Assembly (NCBI RefSeq): GCF_900094545.1
Contig: NZ_FMAH01000008.1
Location: forward strand, 108,431-172,430
DNA: 64,000 nucleotides
Origin: Martinezella miluonensis
Lineage (GTDB): Bacteria; Pseudomonadota; Alphaproteobacteria; Rhizobiales; Rhizobiaceae
Direction: 5' to 3'
The notes beneath the pieces were generated by a model, which was not told where the DNA came from, did not search any database, and was given only the letters and a program-made list of their open reading frames with translations. Below are positions 10,741 to 20,202 of the stretch, piece by piece (position 1 is the first letter of the stretch; each line of letters starts with the position of its first letter). Made by a program: the position numbers and the translations under genes.

Positions 10741-11583
10741 ATGAAATTGTTGCGTGTTGGCGAAGTCGGCAGGGAGAAGCCGGCGCTTCTCGATAGCGAC
10801 GGCAAGATCCGCGATCTCTCCGCCCACGTCGCCGACATCGGCGGCGAGGCCATTTCGCCGGCAGGTCTTGCAAAGATCGCGGCCCTCGATCCCAAGAGCT
10901 TGCCCGAACTGGCGGAAAGTCGCCTCGGCGCTTGCGTTGCCGGCACCGGCAAGTTCATCTGCATCGGCCTGAACTTCTCCGACCATGCTGCCGAAACCGG
11001 CGCTACGGTGCCGCCGGAGCCGATCATCTTCATGAAGGCAAGTTCCGCCATCGTCGGCCCGAACGACAATGTGCTGATCCCGCGCGGATCGGAAAAGACC
11101 GATTGGGAAGTCGAGCTCGGCGTCGTCATCGGCAAAAAAGCGAAATATGTCAGCGAAGCCGATGCGCTTGACTATGTCGCCGGTTACTGCGTTTCCCACG
11201 ACGTCTCCGAGCGCGCCTTCCAGACCGAGCGTTCGGGACAGTGGACCAAGGGCAAATCCTGCGACACCTTTGGCCCGATCGGCCCCTGGCTCGTCACCAA
11301 GGACGAGATCGCCGATCCGCAGAATCTCGGCATGTGGCTCAAGGTCAACGGCAAGACGATGCAGAACGGCTCGACCAAGACCATGGTCTATGGCGTTGCC
11401 TACCTGGTCTCCTATCTCAGCCAGTTCATGTCGCTGCATCCGGGCGACGTCATCTCCACCGGCACGCCTCCCGGCGTCGGCATGGGCATGAAGCCGCCGC
11501 AGTATTTGAAGCCGGGCGATGTCGTCGAGCTTGGCATGGAAGGCCTCGGCACGCAGCGCCAGACCTTCCTGGCCGACGCATAA
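10741..11583 (+). CDS. Fumarylacetoacetate hydrolase family protein (ureidoglycolate lyase-like)
   Basis: A 280-residue FAH-fold enzyme. The catalytic domain starts near residue 75 (FICIGLNFSDHAAE). It has the metal ligands expected in EPIIFMKASSA and KTDWEVELGVVIGKKA, then SHDVSERAFQ, and ends with ISTGTPPGVGMG and the KPGDVVELGMEGLG tail. Annotated relatives include ureidoglycolate lyase and acylpyruvate hydrolases. Without purine-degradation neighbours I would not fix the substrate. It has its own terminator at 11626-11657. Confidence 0.88.
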   Translation: MKLLRVGEVGREKPALLDSDGKIRDLSAHVADIGGEAISPAGLAKIAALDPKSLPELAESRLGACVAGTGKFICIGLNFSDHAAETGATVPPEPIIFMKASSAIVGPNDNVLIPRGSEKTDWEVELGVVIGKKAKYVSEADALDYVAGYCVSHDVSERAFQTERSGQWTKGKSCDTFGPIGPWLVTKDEIADPQNLGMWLKVNGKTMQNGSTKTMVYGVAYLVSYLSQFMSLHPGDVISTGTPPGVGMGMKPPQYLKPGDVVELGMEGLGTQRQTFLADA

Positions 11584-11625
11584 GATGTACGGCTCAGGAA
11601 CTTTAACTTTTTGAGATCAATGTTG

Positions 11626-11657
11626 ATGCCGGAGAAGCGATTCTCCGGCATTTTTTT
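11626..11657 (+). terminator. Rho-independent terminator of the FAH-family gene
   Basis: A perfect 11-bp stem (11626-11636 with 11641-11651) is closed by the GNRA-type tetraloop GCGA and followed by a run of seven T, which is close to an ideal intrinsic terminator. Confidence 0.95.
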
Positions 11658-11883
11658 ACAGAAAGAACTGTCCGCGGTTATGTTGCTCTGCAGCAAAAGC
11701 TGCTAGGTTGGATAATAAGAGCTTAAAGGATGAGGATCGCGCCCGAGGAGCCGTGATCATCCGTCTGCATGGCGTGACTGGAGGAGCGCTGCAGTGAAAG
11801 CACCGACACGCGAGGCGCGTGCATTTCAATGACGAGGTGATTTGCGAGGTTGCGTACCCGCATCACGAAAGGCAAAGCCACCC

Positions 11884-13161
11884 ATGTTTTATCAGTTTTA
11901 TGAACTCAATCACGCCGCTCTCGCACCTTTTCGCGCCGTGGCCGACATGATGCGTCTGGCCTATGCCAATCCGCTTAATCCCCTCTCGCACACGGTGTTC
12001 GGCCGCACGTTGACGGCAAGCCTCGAGGTTTTCGAGCGCACGACAAGGCGCTACGGCAAGCCGGAATTCGGGCTCAATGAGACGCTGATCGAGGGTAAGC
12101 CGGTATCCGTGTATGAGAAGATCGTCTGGAAGAAGCCCTTCTGCAATCTCATCCATTTCGAGCGCAGCCTGCCAGCCGGCCACGGCACGGATCCGCGCAT
12201 CCTGATCGTCGCGCCGATGTCGGGTCACTATGCCACGCTGCTGCGCGGCACCGTCGAAGCCCTTCTGCCGGGTGCTGACGTCTACATCACCGACTGGATC
12301 GACGCTCGCATGGTGCCGATGACCGACGGTACTTTCGATCTGGAAGATTACATCGATTACGTCATCGAGATGCTGCATCACCTTGGGCCGGACACGCATG
12401 TCGTCGCCGTGTGTCAGCCGTCGGTGCCGGTTCTGGCGGCCGCTGCCGTCATGGAAGCGGCGGGCGATCGTCTCGCGCCCTCGTCGATGACGCTGATGGG
12501 GGGGCCGATCGACACGCGCATCAATCCGACCGCGGTCAACCAGCTCGCCAAGGACAAGCCGCTGGAATGGTTTGCCGACAATGTCGTCATGAACGTGCCT
12601 TGGCCGCAGCCGGGCTTCATGCGCCCGGTCTATCCCGGCTTCCTGCAGCTTTCCGGCTTCATGTCGATGAACCTCGACCGCCATATGATCGCCCACAAGG
12701 ATTTCTTCGTGCATCTCGTCAAGAATGACGGTGAGCCGGCCGAGAAGCACCGCGATTTCTACGACGAATATCTGGCCGTCATGGATCTGACGGCGGAATT
12801 CTATTTGCAGACAGTCGATCAGGTGTTCATCAAACACGCGCTGCCCAAGGGCGAGCTTATGCATCGCGGCCAGCGCGTCGATCCCACCGCCATCCGCAAC
12901 GTCGCGCTTCTGACTGTCGAAGGCGAGAACGACGATATCTCCGGCGTCGGCCAGACGCATGCGGCGCAGACCATCTGCACCAACATTCCCGACCATATGC
13001 GCATGCACTATCTGCAGCCGGATGTCGGTCACTACGGCGTCTTCAACGGCTCGCGCTTCCGCCGCGAGATCGCGCCGCGCATTCTGGCCTTCACGCGCGA
13101 GCATGCCCGCACTGGCCGACCGGTCGTCAAGCGGGTCATCAAGGGTGGAAAATCAGCCTGA
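11884..13161 (+). CDS. phaZ: Intracellular polyhydroxybutyrate depolymerase
   Basis: This 425-residue protein would mobilise stored PHB granules inside the cell. Family features are the N-terminal MFYQFYELNHAALAPFR, and a Cys nucleophile (Cys177) in a modified lipase box, VCQPSVPVL, in place of the usual Ser. The acidic member is in VEGENDDISG and the histidine in DVGHYGVFNGSRFR. I chose ATG 11884, since it matches the family's MFYQFYE start; an in-frame TTG at 11842 would add 14 residues of no recognisable character. It has no signal peptide, consistent with a cytoplasmic depolymerase. Confidence 0.93.
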   Translation: MFYQFYELNHAALAPFRAVADMMRLAYANPLNPLSHTVFGRTLTASLEVFERTTRRYGKPEFGLNETLIEGKPVSVYEKIVWKKPFCNLIHFERSLPAGHGTDPRILIVAPMSGHYATLLRGTVEALLPGADVYITDWIDARMVPMTDGTFDLEDYIDYVIEMLHHLGPDTHVVAVCQPSVPVLAAAAVMEAAGDRLAPSSMTLMGGPIDTRINPTAVNQLAKDKPLEWFADNVVMNVPWPQPGFMRPVYPGFLQLSGFMSMNLDRHMIAHKDFFVHLVKNDGEPAEKHRDFYDEYLAVMDLTAEFYLQTVDQVFIKHALPKGELMHRGQRVDPTAIRNVALLTVEGENDDISGVGQTHAAQTICTNIPDHMRMHYLQPDVGHYGVFNGSRFRREIAPRILAFTREHARTGRPVVKRVIKGGKSA

Positions 13162-13163
13162 TA

Positions 13164-13210
13164 AGCATGATCCCAAAAAGCGCGAAGCGGTTTTTGGATG
13201 AGATCATGCA
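13164..13210 (+). repeat. Dispersed hairpin repeat, copy F (3' of phaZ)
   Basis: This copy begins 3 nt after the phaZ stop. The inner stem CCAAAAA/TTTTTGG surrounds the loop gcgcgaagcgg, and the outer arms are AGCATGAT and GATCATGC. From 13211 to 13486 (about 275 bp) I see nothing else recognisable except the ribosome site of the next gene. Confidence 0.75.
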
Positions 13211-13486
13211 AAATCAAATGGCGTCCTAGCAGCGCAAAAGATTAGCTTTTGTTGAATTATCCGGGCGGATTCAAACACTTGTCCGATTCCGCTCGGCGAT
13301 GCCATTGAAGCCTCACGAAGAGGTTACCATCTCGATTCCAGCGGTACCGCAGAGATCGGGCCGTTTACCGCGCCGCGCGTCCTTGGAACGCGCTGAGATG
13401 CAGGTAGAGCTTTAAAAACCGCGCAGAAACCTTTCCGTCGATCGGTATCGGTCGGAGGGCGGTGCGCCGTGCGAGGATACCTGACA

Positions 13487-13924
13487 ATGAACCAATCTGC
13501 ATTGCTTCGCCCGGATTGGACTCCGGCTACTATTGCCCTGATGGTACTAGGCTTCGTGGTCTTCTGGCCCCTCGGCTTCGCCATGCTCGCCTATATTCTC
13601 TTCGGGGAACGTTTGCGGGAGTTCAAACGGGATGTGAACGACAAGACCGACGGCATGTTTGCCGGATGCGGTCGCCATCGTAATCGCTATCGCCATTCCT
13701 ACTCCACCGGCAACGTCGCCTTCGACGACTGGCGCCGGGCAGAGCTTGAGCGCCTCGAGCAGGAACGCCGCAAGCTGGACGAAATGCGCGCCGAGTTCGA
13801 CGCCTATGCCCGCGAGCTGCGCCGCGCCAAGGACCAGGAGGAGTTCGACCGTTTCATGCGCGAGCGCAACAGCGTCAAGCGCAATGACAATGGCGGCTCG
13901 CCGACCGAATTCCAGACGCCGTGA
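13487..13924 (+). CDS. DUF2852 domain membrane protein
   Basis: A 145-residue protein of the alphaproteobacterial DUF2852 family. The N-terminus MNQSALLRPDWTPATIALMV leads into one or two membrane helices (about residues 14-40, VLGFVVFWPLGFAMLAYIL). A conserved NVAFDDWRRAELERLEQERRKLDEM region opens a charged coiled coil, interrupted here only for citation. I chose the ATG at 13487 because AGGA lies 10 nt upstream; an in-frame GTG at 13469 is the alternative. Its function is unknown. Confidence 0.85.
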   Translation: MNQSALLRPDWTPATIALMVLGFVVFWPLGFAMLAYILFGERLREFKRDVNDKTDGMFAGCGRHRNRYRHSYSTGNVAFDDWRRAELERLEQERRKLDEMRAEFDAYARELRRAKDQEEFDRFMRERNSVKRNDNGGSPTEFQTP

Positions 13925-13956
13925 TGGGCTGCGAGAGCAACCGCGTCATATAGTCG

Positions 13957-13985
13957 AAACCGGCATCGGACGATGCCGGTTTTTC
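13957..13985 (+). terminator. Terminator after the DUF2852 gene
   Basis: An 11-bp stem (13957-13967 with 13972-13982, arms AAACCGGCATC and GATGCCGGTTT) closes on a GGAC loop and is followed by T-rich sequence. Confidence 0.9.
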
Positions 13986-14024
13986 TTTGCCAGATATCAG
14001 CCCGAATCGTATAAAACTGCCTCC

Positions 14025-14786
14025 ATGTTTCCGCTTCTGTCCAGATCCCGCAGACCTCCAGCCAAGCCACCCGCGCCGGAAACGCGCACCTTGGACATCG
14101 CTGGCCGACTGATGCCGTTGACCATTCGCCAGCATGAGCAGGCGACGCGGATCACGCTTAGGATCGAACCTGGCGGACGGGCGCTGAAGATGACCATTCC
14201 GCGCGGTCTTGCCGCCCATGAGGTCAATGCCTTCCTGGACCGGCACCAGGGCTGGCTTCTGACCAAACTGGCGAAGTTTACAACAGACAGCAGCCTGCGT
14301 GGTGGCAGCGAAATCCTTCTGCGCGGCATGCGCCACCGGATCGAACATACCGGCACCCTGCGTGGTCTGACCGAAGTGGTGACCTTGGACGGGCTGCCAG
14401 TGCTGCGCGTCAGCGGCCTGCCGGAACATGCCGGTCGCCGCATTGCGACCTTCCTGAAGAAGGAAGCCCGCGCCGATCTGGAAAAGCTCGTGGCGGCGCA
14501 CGCCAGGACAATCCGCGCCACCGTCTCTTCCATCACCATGAAGGATACCCGCAGCCGCTGGGGTTCATGCTCTTCACAAGGAAATCTGAGCTTCTCCTGG
14601 CGCATCGTCATGGCGCCGCCGCTGGTGATCGATTATCTCGCCGCCCATGAGGTGGCGCACCTAAGAGAAATGAACCACGGCCCGCGCTTCTGGGCGCTCT
14701 GCCGCAAGCTCTGCCCCGATATGGACGAGGCCAAGGCCTGGCTGAAGCGCCACGGGAGCCAGCTGCACGCGATCGATTTTGATTGA
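14025..14786 (+). CDS. M48-type zinc metalloprotease-like protein (YgjP/DUF45 family)
   Basis: A 253-residue protein with the zinc motif HEVAH at residues 208-212, within YLAAHEVAHLREMNHGPRFW, where the downstream HGPRFW His is the likely third ligand. Ahead of it is the family signature DTRSRWGSCSSQGNLSFSWR. YgjP-like proteins are predicted metal-dependent hydrolases without a known substrate. The ATG at 14025 is preferred: the frame stays open far upstream, but that part is antisense-like and overlaps the DUF2852 gene and its terminator. It converges on the HxlR gene across 153 bp that holds no clear terminator. Confidence 0.88.
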   Translation: MFPLLSRSRRPPAKPPAPETRTLDIAGRLMPLTIRQHEQATRITLRIEPGGRALKMTIPRGLAAHEVNAFLDRHQGWLLTKLAKFTTDSSLRGGSEILLRGMRHRIEHTGTLRGLTEVVTLDGLPVLRVSGLPEHAGRRIATFLKKEARADLEKLVAAHARTIRATVSSITMKDTRSRWGSCSSQGNLSFSWRIVMAPPLVIDYLAAHEVAHLREMNHGPRFWALCRKLCPDMDEAKAWLKRHGSQLHAIDFD

Positions 14787-14939
14787 GCAATTTGAGCCGA
14801 TGGAAGGCCGTTGAAACTCCATTATTCCATCGTCGTTATCGCCGGTCATTTCCGCAGTTCGGATAGCTGGCGACAGTTTTGAGCCGATTGGGCTCTGCTC
14901 CTAAGATAAAGGCTTCCGGCACATTTCGCGTGATGTGGC

Positions 14940-15371
14940 TCATTCGGGTGCAGCGATGCGAATTCGCCGTGTGCCGATCGGAGCGCCCGTTGCACGGTCG
15001 ATCATGACGGGATCAATCTCCGTTCCGGTCTCGGCGTCGAAGAACCGGGTTACGCCATCTGTATTGCGGTGCTTTCGCCCCCACGCTCCAATCGCGAAAA
15101 GCACAGGCAGGAAGTCCCGGCCCGCTGCAGTCAGCACATATTCCTCTCGCGGTGGTCGCTCCGAATATCGCCGCCTCTCCAGCAGTCCATCTTCCGTGAG
15201 CGCGGCAAGCCGACGAGTCAGGATCGTAGGAGCGATGCTGAGGCTCTTGCGGAACTCATCGAAACGGGTGAGCCCGGCATGGGCGTCCCGCAGGATCAGC
15301 ATGCTCCATGCGTCCCCCACCAGCGCGAGGCTGCGGGCGATCAGGCACGGCTGGTCTGAAAGATTTTGCAT
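14940..15371 (-). CDS. HxlR-family winged-helix regulator
   Basis: A 143-residue MarR/HxlR-type DNA-binding protein. The N-terminus MQNLSDQPCLIARSLALVG carries a single early cysteine, Cys9, in the place where YodB/HypR-type redox sensors have theirs. It is followed by WSMLILRDAHAGLTRFDEF, LSIAPTILTRRLAAL (recognition helix) and a wing. The C-terminal 40 residues are hydrophilic and longer than in minimal HxlR proteins. It is divergent from an SDR and a quinone-oxidoreductase-like gene, and repeated motifs lie in the shared 89-bp gap, so autoregulation and control of those genes are likely. The inducer is unknown. Confidence 0.9.
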   Translation of the reverse strand: MQNLSDQPCLIARSLALVGDAWSMLILRDAHAGLTRFDEFRKSLSIAPTILTRRLAALTEDGLLERRRYSERPPREEYVLTAAGRDFLPVLFAIGAWGRKHRNTDGVTRFFDAETGTEIDPVMIDRATGAPIGTRRIRIAAPE

Positions 15372-15416
15372 GTTAGTATCTTTTTGATAGTGACTTAGTT
15401 TCGAAACGATAGTAAC
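15372..15416. promoter_or_regulatory. Candidate HxlR operator array
   Basis: Three related 9-mers occur: GTTAGTATC (15372-15380), GATAGTGAC (15386-15394) and GATAGTAAC (15408-15416). The first is inverted relative to the others, and the last two are 22 bp apart, about two helical turns. A perfect palindrome, GTTTCGAAAC, lies between them at 15398-15407. The location in the divergent promoter gap supports regulator binding. Confidence 0.6.
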
Positions 15417-15460
15417 ATAATTTCCATTGGTGTTCCACGACAGAATGAAAGCTGTGACAG

Positions 15461-16276
15461 ATGAGCAAGACAGAACGCGGCGTCGCCCTGGTTACGGGCG
15501 CTTCTTCCGGCATTGGGCTGGCGACGGCACAGGCACTGAGCCGCGACGGTTACCGGGTGTTCGGAACCAGCCGGAAACCGATGGCCGACACCTCCGATGG
15601 CGTAGTGATGCTGGTCTGCGACGTCACCGACGAAGGATCCGTGCAAAGTGCGGTTGATGATGTTCTGATCCGCGCAGGGCGAGTTGATCTTCTGGTCAAC
15701 AATGCTGGGATCGGGTTGCTCGGTGGTGCAGAGGAATCTTCCGCCGCGCAGGCAAAGGCTTTGTTTGACGTGAATGTCTTCGGCATCGTGCGTCTGACGA
15801 ATGCGGTATTGCCTGTGATGAGACGCCAGCGAAAAGGCAGGATCATCAATCTGAGCTCCATTCTTGGACTCATCCCAGCCCCCTTCAATGCCCTCTACGC
15901 ATCGACCAAGCACGCGATCGAGGGCTATTCGGAATCGCTCGACCATGAGGTGCGAACGCAAGGCATTCGCGTCGTGCTGGTCGAGCCTGGTGTCACCCGC
16001 ACCTCTTTTGAAGAGAATCTTACGCGCGCGGATCAGCCGCTTACCGTTTACGACACCGTTCGCGCCGATGCGGAAAAGCTGATGCGAGAGATCGTCGAGA
16101 CGGGAGACGCACCGGAAGTGGTTGCCGCCACGGTCGTCAAAGCGGCCAACGTGACATCGCCGAAAAGACGTTACACGGCAGGAAGGGCGGCAGGCCAGGT
16201 CCGCTTCATACGTCGTTTTCTGCCCGAATCATTCGTCGACAAGAATCTTCGCAAATTCAATCGGCTTCCCGCCTGA
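15461..16276 (+). CDS. Short-chain dehydrogenase/reductase
   Basis: This 271-residue NAD(P)-dependent oxidoreductase of the classical SDR type shows the cofactor motif TGASSGIG near residue 13. It also has LVNNAGIGLLGG, and the catalytic YASTKHA with Tyr146 and Lys150. RKP after the second strand hints at NADP(H) preference. The substrate is unknown. It is the first gene of a two-gene set controlled presumably by the divergent HxlR protein; the quinone-oxidoreductase-like gene begins 41 bp downstream. Confidence 0.92.
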   Translation: MSKTERGVALVTGASSGIGLATAQALSRDGYRVFGTSRKPMADTSDGVVMLVCDVTDEGSVQSAVDDVLIRAGRVDLLVNNAGIGLLGGAEESSAAQAKALFDVNVFGIVRLTNAVLPVMRRQRKGRIINLSSILGLIPAPFNALYASTKHAIEGYSESLDHEVRTQGIRVVLVEPGVTRTSFEENLTRADQPLTVYDTVRADAEKLMREIVETGDAPEVVAATVVKAANVTSPKRRYTAGRAAGQVRFIRRFLPESFVDKNLRKFNRLPA

Positions 16277-16317
16277 GCCCCTGATTGTCGCAATCTCAGA
16301 AACGAAAGCTAGTTCTC

Positions 16318-17319
16318 ATGAAAGCATTTCTGATCGATCGCTATGCGAAAGGTGGTGCTCTGCGGCTCGGCGAAAGTCCCGCGCCGGACTTGCGGGATAA
16401 CGACGTGTTGGTAGAGGTTCACGCTGCCAGCGTGAACCTCTTGGATGCCAAGATCAGGGACGGGGAGTTCAAGCTCATCCTGCCGTACCGCCTGCCGCTG
16501 ATTCTCGGCAACGATGTAGCGGGTGTCGTCGTCCGGGTCGGATCCAAAGTCCGGCACTTCAAGCCGGGGGACGAGGTCTATGCCCGTCCGGGCCAGGATC
16601 GCATCGGCGCCTTTGCTGAGTTCATCGCCATGAACGAGGCTGATGTGGCGATGAAGCCTAAAAATCTGACGATGGAAGAGGCGGCATCGCTACCCCTCGT
16701 CGCCTTGACGGCCTGGCAGGTACTTGTCGAGCGAGGCGGTTTGAAGAAGGGGCAGAAGGTTCTGATCCATGCCGGCTCGGGCGGCGTGGGGACGATTGCC
16801 ATCCAGCTCGCCAAGTATATCGGTGCGCATGTGGCGACGACGACGAGCACAGCCAATGTCGATCTCGTCAAGAACCTTGGAGCAGATGTTGTCGTCGACT
16901 ACAAGAAGGACGATTTCGAGAAGGTCTTGAAAGGTTACGACGTTGTGCTGAACAGCCTAGGCAAGGATACGTTGGAGAAATCACTCCGAGTGTTGAAGCC
17001 AGGAGGAAAGCTCATCTCGATCTCCGGTCCGCCGGATCCCGAGTTTGCCAGGGAGAATGGTTCAGGCTGGCTGCTTCAGCAGGTCATGCGCCTGCTAAGC
17101 TCCGGCATCCGGAGGAAATCAAGGCGTCATGGGGTCGGCTACTCGTTCCTTTTCATGACGGCGAACGGAGAGCAGCTTGGGCAGATCGCGTCTTTGATAG
17201 AAGCAGGAGCCCTGCGGCCCGTCGTAGATCGGGTCTTTCCGTTCGAGAATGTCAACGAGGCATTGGTCTACGTGGAAACCGGTCGAGCCAAGGGCAAAGT
17301 CGTGATCGCGGTGAAGTAA
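16318..17319 (+). CDS. Medium-chain NADP-dependent oxidoreductase (quinone oxidoreductase-like)
   Basis: This 333-residue zinc-lacking MDR-family protein starts at ATG 16318 (MKAFLIDRYAKGG). The start is preferred over an in-frame TTG at 16285 because it matches the family's N-terminus. Visible features are the catalytic-domain VEVHAASVNLLDAKIRDG, LILGNDVAGVV and GDEVYARP, and the Rossmann motif HAGSGGVGTIAIQLAK. It has no structural-zinc cysteine cluster, as expected of quinone oxidoreductase-like enzymes. Pairing with an SDR and a Cys-bearing HxlR regulator suggests a response to reactive carbonyl or quinone compounds, which is inference. Confidence 0.9.
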   Translation: MKAFLIDRYAKGGALRLGESPAPDLRDNDVLVEVHAASVNLLDAKIRDGEFKLILPYRLPLILGNDVAGVVVRVGSKVRHFKPGDEVYARPGQDRIGAFAEFIAMNEADVAMKPKNLTMEEAASLPLVALTAWQVLVERGGLKKGQKVLIHAGSGGVGTIAIQLAKYIGAHVATTTSTANVDLVKNLGADVVVDYKKDDFEKVLKGYDVVLNSLGKDTLEKSLRVLKPGGKLISISGPPDPEFARENGSGWLLQQVMRLLSSGIRRKSRRHGVGYSFLFMTANGEQLGQIASLIEAGALRPVVDRVFPFENVNEALVYVETGRAKGKVVIAVK

Positions 17320-17462
17320 GGGGTGAGCTGTTGCTTCAGCGGATATTAGGTGCGCTTTAAGCCGAAAAACCCATGCCGCCCGTTGCATTCGGACAATGTA
17401 AAAATCCCGCCAACGTCGCCTTTAGGCTCGACTCTTTCGAAATTTCGTGTCACTCCGCTGCC

Positions 17463-18137
17463 ATGAACCCCGATGTCAAAATTTGTGGTCTGAAGACGCC
17501 GGAAGCGGTGGATCGTGCTCTTGAGCGCGGCGCCACTCATATCGGCTTTATCTTCTTCGAAAAGAGCCCGCGCTATATCGAGCCCGATCTGGCCGGCCAG
17601 CTGGCGGAGCGCGCGCGCGGCAAGGCAAAGATCGTTGCCGTCACGGTCAATCCCAGCAATGACGATCTCGACGAGATCATGGCGCTGGTGAAGCCGGATA
17701 TGCTGCAGCTTCATGGCAATGAAAGCCCGGAACGCGTGCTGACAATCAAAGCGATCCATAACGTCGCCGTCATGAAGGCCATGTCAGTGCGCGACGCCGA
17801 CGATCTGAAGCGGGTGGAATCCTATATCGGCATTGCCGACCGCTTCCTGTTCGATGCCAAGCCCCCGGCCGGCTCTGTGCTGCCGGGCGGAAACGGCGTA
17901 TCCTTCGATTGGAGCCTGATGAGCTGGCTCGACGATCGCGTGGACTACATGCTCTCGGGCGGCGTCAACAAGGATAATGTCGCGCTGGCGCTTGCCTCCA
18001 CCAAGGCCACCGGCATCGATCTTTCCTCGGCCGTCGAAAGCGCGCCGGGCGTGAAGGATCTAGGCAAGATCGACCAGTTTTTTGACGCTTTTGCAGAAGC
18101 ATGCCTGCCGGAACCGGCAGCAGGGAGTAGAAAGTGA
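17463..18137 (+). CDS. trpF: Phosphoribosylanthranilate isomerase
   Basis: This 224-residue TIM-barrel enzyme performs the Amadori rearrangement of N-(5-phosphoribosyl)anthranilate to CdRP in tryptophan synthesis. The barrel start [15 protein letters not shown] contains the catalytic Cys. Others are [34 protein letters not shown] and the phosphate-binding [11 protein letters not shown]. The start at 17463 ([10 protein letters not shown]) matches the family; an upstream ATG at 17373 would add 30 unrelated residues. Its stop overlaps the trpB start (GTGA at 18134-18137). Confidence 0.97.
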   Translation: MNPDVKICGLKTPEAVDRALERGATHIGFIFFEKSPRYIEPDLAGQLAERARGKAKIVAVTVNPSNDDLDEIMALVKPDMLQLHGNESPERVLTIKAIHNVAVMKAMSVRDADDLKRVESYIGIADRFLFDAKPPAGSVLPGGNGVSFDWSLMSWLDDRVDYMLSGGVNKDNVALALASTKATGIDLSSAVESAPGVKDLGKIDQFFDAFAEACLPEPAAGSRK

Positions 18138-19348
18138 ACCAGACGCCTAAACCCAATTCCTTCCGCGCCGGCCCTGATGAGGACGGTCGTTTCGGCATTT
18201 ATGGCGGTCGTTTCGTTGCCGAAACGTTGATGCCGCTGATCCTGGACCTTCAGGAGGAATGGAACAAGGCGAAGGATGATCCGGCCTTCCAGGCGGAATT
18301 GAAGTCGCTCGGCACGCATTATATCGGCCGCCCGAGCCCGCTTTATTTCGCCGAGCGCCTGACGGCCGAGCTTGGCGGCGCCAAGATTTATTTCAAGCGC
18401 GAAGAGCTCAACCACACCGGCTCGCACAAGATCAACAATTGCATCGGCCAGATCCTGCTCGCCAAACGCATGGGCAAGACCCGCATCATCGCGGAAACCG
18501 GCGCCGGCCAGCATGGCGTGGCGTCGGCGACCGTTGCGGCGCGCTTCGGCCTGCCTTGCGTCGTCTACATGGGCGCGACCGATGTCGAGCGCCAGGCGCC
18601 GAACGTCTTCCGCATGAAGCTGCTGGGCGCCGAGGTCATTCCGGTAACCGCCGGCAGCGGCACGCTGAAGGACGCCATGAACGAGGCGCTACGCGACTGG
18701 GTCACCAATGTCGACGATACCTATTACCTGATCGGCACGGCCGCCGGCCCACACCCCTATCCGGAAATGGTCCGCGATTTCCAGGCCGTGATCGGCACCG
18801 AAGCCCGCGCGCAGATCCTGGAGGCCGAAGGCCGCCTGCCGGATCTCGTCATCGCGGCCGTCGGCGGCGGTTCGAATGCGATCGGCATCTTCCATCCCTT
18901 CCTTGATGACGCAAGCGTCAAGATCGTCGGCGTCGAAGCCGGCGGTAAGGGCCTGCAGGGCGATGAGCATTGCGCTTCCATCACCGCCGGCTCGCCCGGC
19001 GTGCTGCATGGCAATCGCACTTATCTGCTGCAGGACGGCGATGGCCAGATCAAAGAGGGTCATTCGATCTCGGCTGGCCTCGATTATCCCGGCATCGGTC
19101 CGGAGCATTCCTGGCTGAACGATATCGGCCGCGCCGAATATGTTCCGATCATGGACCATGAGGCGCTGGAAGCCTTCCAGACGCTGACGCGCCTCGAGGG
19201 CATCATTCCGGCGCTCGAGCCGAGCCATGCGCTCGCCGAAGTGATCAAGCGCGCCCCGAAAATGGGCAAGGACGAGATCATCCTGATGAACCTCTCCGGC
19301 CGCGGCGACAAGGATATCTTCACCGTCGGCAAGATTCTGGGAATGTGA
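18134..19348 (+). CDS. trpB: Tryptophan synthase beta chain
   Basis: This 404-residue PLP enzyme condenses indole with serine. The PLP lysine is Lys99 in [13 protein letters not shown]. The indole channel and active-site parts [10 protein letters not shown] and [13 protein letters not shown] are present, and VGVEAGGKG and the tail [12 protein letters not shown] are conserved. It starts at GTG 18134, overlapping the trpF stop, and trpA begins 10 bp after its stop. The three form the trpFBA unit found in proteobacteria. Confidence 0.98.
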   Translation: MNQTPKPNSFRAGPDEDGRFGIYGGRFVAETLMPLILDLQEEWNKAKDDPAFQAELKSLGTHYIGRPSPLYFAERLTAELGGAKIYFKREELNHTGSHKINNCIGQILLAKRMGKTRIIAETGAGQHGVASATVAARFGLPCVVYMGATDVERQAPNVFRMKLLGAEVIPVTAGSGTLKDAMNEALRDWVTNVDDTYYLIGTAAGPHPYPEMVRDFQAVIGTEARAQILEAEGRLPDLVIAAVGGGSNAIGIFHPFLDDASVKIVGVEAGGKGLQGDEHCASITAGSPGVLHGNRTYLLQDGDGQIKEGHSISAGLDYPGIGPEHSWLNDIGRAEYVPIMDHEALEAFQTLTRLEGIIPALEPSHALAEVIKRAPKMGKDEIILMNLSGRGDKDIFTVGKILGM

Positions 19349-19358
19349 GTTAGACGCC

Positions 19359-20198
19359 ATGACCACACGTATGGACAAACGCTTCGCCGCTCTGAAGGCT
19401 GAAGGCCGCCCGGCACTCGTCACCTATTTCATGGGCGGCGATCCCGACTACGAGACCTCGCTCGGCATCATGAAGGCGCTGCCGGAAGCCGGAGCCGACG
19501 TCATCGAACTCGGCATGCCTTTCTCCGATCCCATGGCCGACGGCCCCGCGATCCAGCTTGCCGGCCAGCGCGCCTTGAAGGCGGGCCAGACGCTGAAGAA
19601 GACGCTGCAGCTTGCAGCCGATTTCCGCAAGACCGACGCCGATACGCCGATCGTGATGATGGGTTACTATAACCCGATCTACATCTACGGCGTGGAAAAG
19701 TTCCTCGATGACGCGATTGCCGCCGGCATCGATGGCCTGATCGTCGTCGATCTGCCGCCGGAAATGGATGACGAGCTTTGCATTCCTGCCATCCGCAAGG
19801 GCATCAACTTTATCCGCTTGGCAACGCCCACCACCGATGACAAGCGCCTGCCGACGGTTCTGAAGAACACGTCCGGTTTTGTCTATTATGTCTCGATGAA
19901 CGGCATCACCGGTTCGGCCTTGCCGGATCCGTCGCTGGTCTCGGGCGCCGTCAAGCGCATCAAGCAGCATACCGAGCTGCCGGTTTGCGTCGGCTTCGGC
20001 GTCAAGACGGCCGAGCACGCCAAGCTGATCGGCGCTTCCGCTGACGGCGTCGTCGTCGGCACCGCCATTGTCAACCAGATCGCCACCAGCCTTACCAAGG
20101 ATGGCAAGGCGACGGCTGACACTATCCAGGCCGTCGCGACGCTTGTCCGCGGTCTGTCGACGGGAACGCGCTCTGCGCGCCTTGTTGCCGCCGAATAG
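19359..20198 (+). CDS. trpA: Tryptophan synthase alpha chain
   Basis: This 279-residue subunit cleaves indole-3-glycerol phosphate to indole and channels it to TrpB. The catalytic Glu and Asp are in [19 protein letters not shown]. The rest of the barrel shows [22 protein letters not shown], the phosphate loop GITGSALP and [13 protein letters not shown]. It ends 209 bp before accD. That gap holds an imperfect hairpin and a dispersed repeat. Confidence 0.98.
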   Translation: MTTRMDKRFAALKAEGRPALVTYFMGGDPDYETSLGIMKALPEAGADVIELGMPFSDPMADGPAIQLAGQRALKAGQTLKKTLQLAADFRKTDADTPIVMMGYYNPIYIYGVEKFLDDAIAAGIDGLIVVDLPPEMDDELCIPAIRKGINFIRLATPTTDDKRLPTVLKNTSGFVYYVSMNGITGSALPDPSLVSGAVKRIKQHTELPVCVGFGVKTAEHAKLIGASADGVVVGTAIVNQIATSLTKDGKATADTIQAVATLVRGLSTGTRSARLVAAE

Positions 20199-20202
20199 TT
20201 TC

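Noticed and set aside
11842..11883. Earlier TTG start for phaZ
   Set aside because: It would add 14 residues of no family character ahead of the conserved MFYQFYE start.
13659..14024. Long upstream extension of the YgjP-like protein
   Set aside because: It overlaps the DUF2852 gene and a terminator, and its Ser/Arg-rich product is a frame shadow.
14787..14939. Short GAGCC...GGGCTC hairpin as a terminator between the convergent YgjP-like and HxlR genes
   Set aside because: The stem is about six base pairs and no T-run follows.
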